Shown here: positions 61,299-64,000 of the stretch, piece by piece
Layout: each line of letters begins with the position of its first letter
Numbering within the stretch: the first letter of the stretch is position 1
Source: Crystallibacter degradans
Lineage (GTDB): Bacteria > Actinomycetota > Actinomycetes > Actinomycetales > Micrococcaceae
DNA: 64,000 nucleotides
Direction of reading: 5' to 3'
Assembly (NCBI RefSeq): GCF_012952295.1
Contig: NZ_JABBCH010000006.1
Span: 124,001 to 188,000 of the forward strand
Notes under the pieces: generated by a model
Database searches by the model: none
Told to the model about the DNA's origin: nothing
What the model saw: only the letters and a program-made list of their open reading frames with translations
Position numbers and translations under genes: made by a program

Positions 61299-61488
61299 TT
61301 CACAATGAGAAGGAAGCCACGCTTCGGAAGGCACGAGTGGCGGCCGGTATACGTACAGGAAGAGCTCCCATTCCCCAGGTGTAGCCGAGGGAACGAGAAG
61401 GATCGCTGATACCATCACGGCAAGACTGTTTGTCCTATCATTTGCAGCAACCATCACCCAAGACCCGGAAGCAGGCGGAGGAGGAGCA

Positions 61489-62229
61489 ATGAGCACAGAC
61501 CTCAATATCCCCATAGACCGGTCCTCTCCGGTGCCTCTGTACCACCAGGTAGTGCAGGGCATCGAAGCGGCCATCCACAGCGGCGCGCTTGAGTCCGGCT
61601 CCCGGCTGGACAACGAGATTGAGTTGGCGAGCAAACTCAAGCTCTCGAGGCCGACAATGCGCAAGGCTATGGACGAGTTGGTCCGCTCCGGCCTGCTGGT
61701 CCGGAAGCGCGGTGTCGGAACGCAGGTGGTCTCCAACCAGGTCCGCAGGCACCTCGAGCTGTCCAGCCTCTTCGACGACCTCAAGCGCACGGGCCAGAAG
61801 CCCACCACTGAGGTCCTGGATTTCCGCCACGGCAAGGCCGATGCGTCAATCGCTAAGGCCCTTGACCTTCCCTCGGGTGTGAACGTCTACCATTTCTCTC
61901 GACTGCGAAGCGTAGGCGGCAAACCTCTGGCGCTGATGGAGAACTGGGTCCGGGACGACATTACGGAGATCACCGAAGAAGGACTGCGGCAACTCGGGCT
62001 GTACCAGATTCTGCGTGACGCCGGTGTGAACTTCCGTCTGGCCAGCCAGCGCATCGGCGCCATGGTGGCGGATGCCCGGCAGGCCGGCCTGCTTGACGTC
62101 GAGACAGGCTCCGCACTGGTCACCATGGAGCGCACCGCGGTGGATGACACCGGGCGAAATGTCGAAACCGGGCATCATGTCTACCGCGCCGATTCGTACA
62201 GCTTCGAGATGACCCTGGTCCAGCGCTGA
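61489..62229 (+). CDS. GntR family regulator with UTRA domain
   Basis: A 246-residue HutC-type repressor: winged HTH (LYHQVVQGIEAAIHSG, ELASKLKLSRPTMRKAMDEL, VRKRGVGTQVV) and a UTRA effector domain (about 90-245; YHFSRLRSVGGKPLALMENW, ETGHHVYRADSYSFEMTL). GGAGGAGGAG precedes the ATG. It is divergent from the ABC importer operon and upstream of iolB, so probably controls inositol-type genes. Confidence 0.9.
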   Translation: MSTDLNIPIDRSSPVPLYHQVVQGIEAAIHSGALESGSRLDNEIELASKLKLSRPTMRKAMDELVRSGLLVRKRGVGTQVVSNQVRRHLELSSLFDDLKRTGQKPTTEVLDFRHGKADASIAKALDLPSGVNVYHFSRLRSVGGKPLALMENWVRDDITEITEEGLRQLGLYQILRDAGVNFRLASQRIGAMVADARQAGLLDVETGSALVTMERTAVDDTGRNVETGHHVYRADSYSFEMTLVQR

Positions 62230-62309
62230 CCCAGGACAGGCGGCAACTCGCCTCACCAACTTCCGTTCTACAGACCGACTTCGATCCCTCAACGAAAGGC
62301 CGCACAGTC

Positions 62310-63212
62310 ATGCCCGAATCTACGCAATGGGTATACCCGCTCGGAACCGCCGTCGACGGCGCCTGGCAGGTCTCGCTCGGCGCCGCCGACAGCCCCACCC
62401 AGGTGGACGGCTGGGCACACACCGGCATCAAGATCGCTCGGCTCGCCCCCGGCGAGGCCGTAAAACTGGCGGCGGATGCCGAGGAACGCCTCGTGATCCC
62501 GCTCGAAGGCTCCTTCACCGTGACCATCGACGGCCTTGACTACGCACTCCGCGGGCGAGGATCCGTCTTCGCTGGCCCGTCCGATGTGCTCTACACGGGG
62601 ATCGAAACCGCCGTCACCATCTCCTCGTCCGACGGCGGACGGGTGGCCGTTGCCCTGGCGCCCGCAAAGGCCAGCTACCCGGTGCGCCTGATCAAAGCCG
62701 AAGATACTCCGGTGGAACTGCGCGGCTCCGGGATCTGCTCCCGCCAAGTGCACAACTTCGGCACCCCCGCGGCATTGGAAGCGGACCGCTTTATCGTGTG
62801 CGAGGTTATTACGCCGGCAGGCAACTGGTCGTCATATCCCCCGCACAAGCATGATGAGGAGAAGGACGGCGAGACCAGCCTTGAGGAGATCTACTACTTT
62901 GAGACCCGGCCAGCCAAGGACGCGCTGGCTCCTGCCGAGGCGGACGCCATCGGGTATGCCCGGGTCTATGCCTCGGATGATCGGCCGATCGATGTCAATG
63001 CCGAAGTCCGCACCGGCGACGTGGTCCTGGTCCCTTACGGCTGGCACGGACCGGCCATGGCCGCCCCGGGCTACGACCTGTATTACCTGAACGTGATGGC
63101 CGGCCCCGGCCGCGTCCGGGAATGGCTGATCAGCGACGACCCGCACCACGGCTGGATCCGCCAGACCTGGGAGGGCCAGCAGATGGATCCCCGGCTGCCC
63201 TTTACCGCCTGA
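62310..63212 (+). CDS. iolB: 5-deoxy-glucuronate isomerase
   Basis: A 300-residue bicupin enzyme of the myo-inositol pathway that converts 5-deoxy-D-glucuronate to 2-deoxy-5-keto-D-gluconate. The metal motif is in SSYPPHKHDEEKDG, followed by EEIYYFETRP, and GDVVLVPYGWHGPAMAAPGYDLYYLN is the second strong match. GAAAGG precedes the ATG. It is in the same direction as the GntR gene, 80 bases after it. This gene fixes the pathway as inositol catabolism. Confidence 0.92.
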   Translation: MPESTQWVYPLGTAVDGAWQVSLGAADSPTQVDGWAHTGIKIARLAPGEAVKLAADAEERLVIPLEGSFTVTIDGLDYALRGRGSVFAGPSDVLYTGIETAVTISSSDGGRVAVALAPAKASYPVRLIKAEDTPVELRGSGICSRQVHNFGTPAALEADRFIVCEVITPAGNWSSYPPHKHDEEKDGETSLEEIYYFETRPAKDALAPAEADAIGYARVYASDDRPIDVNAEVRTGDVVLVPYGWHGPAMAAPGYDLYYLNVMAGPGRVREWLISDDPHHGWIRQTWEGQQMDPRLPFTA

Positions 63213-63262
63213 CCACTCCAGGAGCAGCACACGCAAACCCCGGGGTTATCCGGCCGGCCTGC

Positions 63263-64000
63263 CTACAGTCCGGCCGGAATATTGTGCGGGGTGACGACGT
63301 CGATCTTTGACGCCTCGGGCACCGGGTCCATGGGCAGAGCACCATAATGGCGCATCAGAACGCGGCAGCATCGGTTGACGTCCTGGCGCAGGTCATGGTG
63401 CAGCAACGCGCTGATCCTGCCTTCGCGCAGCAGGCGGACGTTGTCCGGATTCAGGTCGTGCCCGATGAAGACAGCCAGCTCCCGGCCGGCCTCCGCGAAG
63501 GCCGCCAGCAATCCGGCATTCCCGCCGCCGATGGAATAAACCGCGGCCACTCCGGGATCCTCTGCGAGTGCGTGCGCCATGATCTCCTGTGCGTTGCCGT
63601 CCAGCCCGTTCGAGCCGGCCAGATAATGAACGGGACGATGCGGCTCCAGCCTGCGCATCGCGGCCCGGAATCCCATTTCCCGTTCTTCTTCGCCACGGAA
63701 CGCGTCGCTGCTGACTGTCACGGTGACGCTCCCGGGCCGCCCGCCCAGCCATTGCGAGACCAGGTAGGCCGCCGTTGCCCCGGCCGCCCTGTTGTCGATT
63801 CCGACATACGCCAGCCGCCGGCTCACCGGTACGTCTGTCGCCAGTGTGACCACCGGAATGCCTTTGGCATGCAAACGTTCGACGGCGGCAGCCACCTCCG
63901 GCACGTCCGGCGCCTTGAGCACTACCCCATGGCTGCCGTGGGCGGCAATCCGGTCCAACTGATCCACGCAGCCTGCTGGTGTCCAGTTCTCGTTCAGGTG
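63263..64000 (-). CDS. LacI-type regulator or sugar-binding protein, 5' end beyond window
   Basis: The frame is open from the right edge to a stop at 63263; 245 residues are visible, with no start or DNA-binding part in view. The visible portion is a periplasmic-binding-protein-like domain: HGVVLKAPDVPEVAAAVERL, GIPVVTLATDVPVS, AYVGIDNRAAGATAAYLVSQW, AVYSIGGGNAGLLAAF and FIGHDLNPDNVRLL. The lack of an export tail and the context favour a LacI repressor of the iol genes over a binding protein. Confidence 0.8.
   Translation of the reverse strand, partial: HLNENWTPAGCVDQLDRIAAHGSHGVVLKAPDVPEVAAAVERLHAKGIPVVTLATDVPVSRRLAYVGIDNRAAGATAAYLVSQWLGGRPGSVTVTVSSDAFRGEEEREMGFRAAMRRLEPHRPVHYLAGSNGLDGNAQEIMAHALAEDPGVAAVYSIGGGNAGLLAAFAEAGRELAVFIGHDLNPDNVRLLREGRISALLHHDLRQDVNRCCRVLMRHYGALPMDPVPEASKIDVVTPHNIPAGL

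Overview
The window is high-GC DNA (roughly 60-70 % G+C by eye) with GGAG-type ribosome binding sites, frequent GTG/TTG starts and dense short operons. Gene content (LpqB, DevR/DevS, a SARP-type BTAD regulator, DUF2505, SCO4848-like and DUF4383 proteins, PPK2, GH25 lysozyme) points to an actinobacterium, most likely of the Arthrobacter/Micrococcaceae type. No rRNA, tRNA or CRISPR array was seen. The organism assignment is inference from gene families, not from a marker gene.

Region 1 (1-6.3 kb) holds secreted and membrane functions: an M1-type metallopeptidase with an unusual third zinc ligand, a small HTH protein, DUF2505, a TMEM175-like channel and a subtilase. Region 2 (6.3-16.4 kb) is the most interesting. 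An EctB-type diaminobutyrate aminotransferase, a stand-alone aspartokinase, an IS110 insertion, a Pls/PosA-type membrane NRPS (A-T-TM2-C-TM2-C-TM2-C), a small coupled ORF and a secreted M28 aminopeptidase together look like a pathway for a homopoly-amino acid, most simply poly(2,4-diaminobutyric acid). There is no ectA or ectC, so ectoine is unlikely.

Region 3 (16.4-36.6 kb) is mostly cell-envelope and stress housekeeping: DUF1540, PRC-barrel, an LpqB paralogue without mtrAB, an AI-2E family permease, lipoproteins, a GH25 lysozyme with ten FG-GAP repeats, a matrixin-like protease, a class A PBP and DUF2254. It also holds several small or duplicated genes. Region 4 (36.9-49.6 kb) has a DevS/DosT-like haem-type sensor kinase with convergent DevR, a MarR-regulated ABC exporter with a clear operator, Hsp20, RecQ, a SARP-like regulator divergent from a very His/Lys/Tyr-rich secreted protein, a PLP enzyme and PPK2.

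Region 5 (49.7-64 kb) ends in a sugar or inositol catabolic locus. It comprises an MFS transporter, a LacI regulator with two mirror-image operators, four Gfo/Idh/MocA dehydrogenases, a TIM-barrel isomerase, a complete ABC importer (ATPase, permease, lipoprotein binding protein), a GntR/UTRA regulator, iolB and a LacI protein cut by the right edge. The importer would bring in a cyclitol or related sugar, the dehydrogenases and isomerase would convert it, and IolB would act in the myo-inositol pathway. The remaining iol genes are not visible and probably lie to the right.
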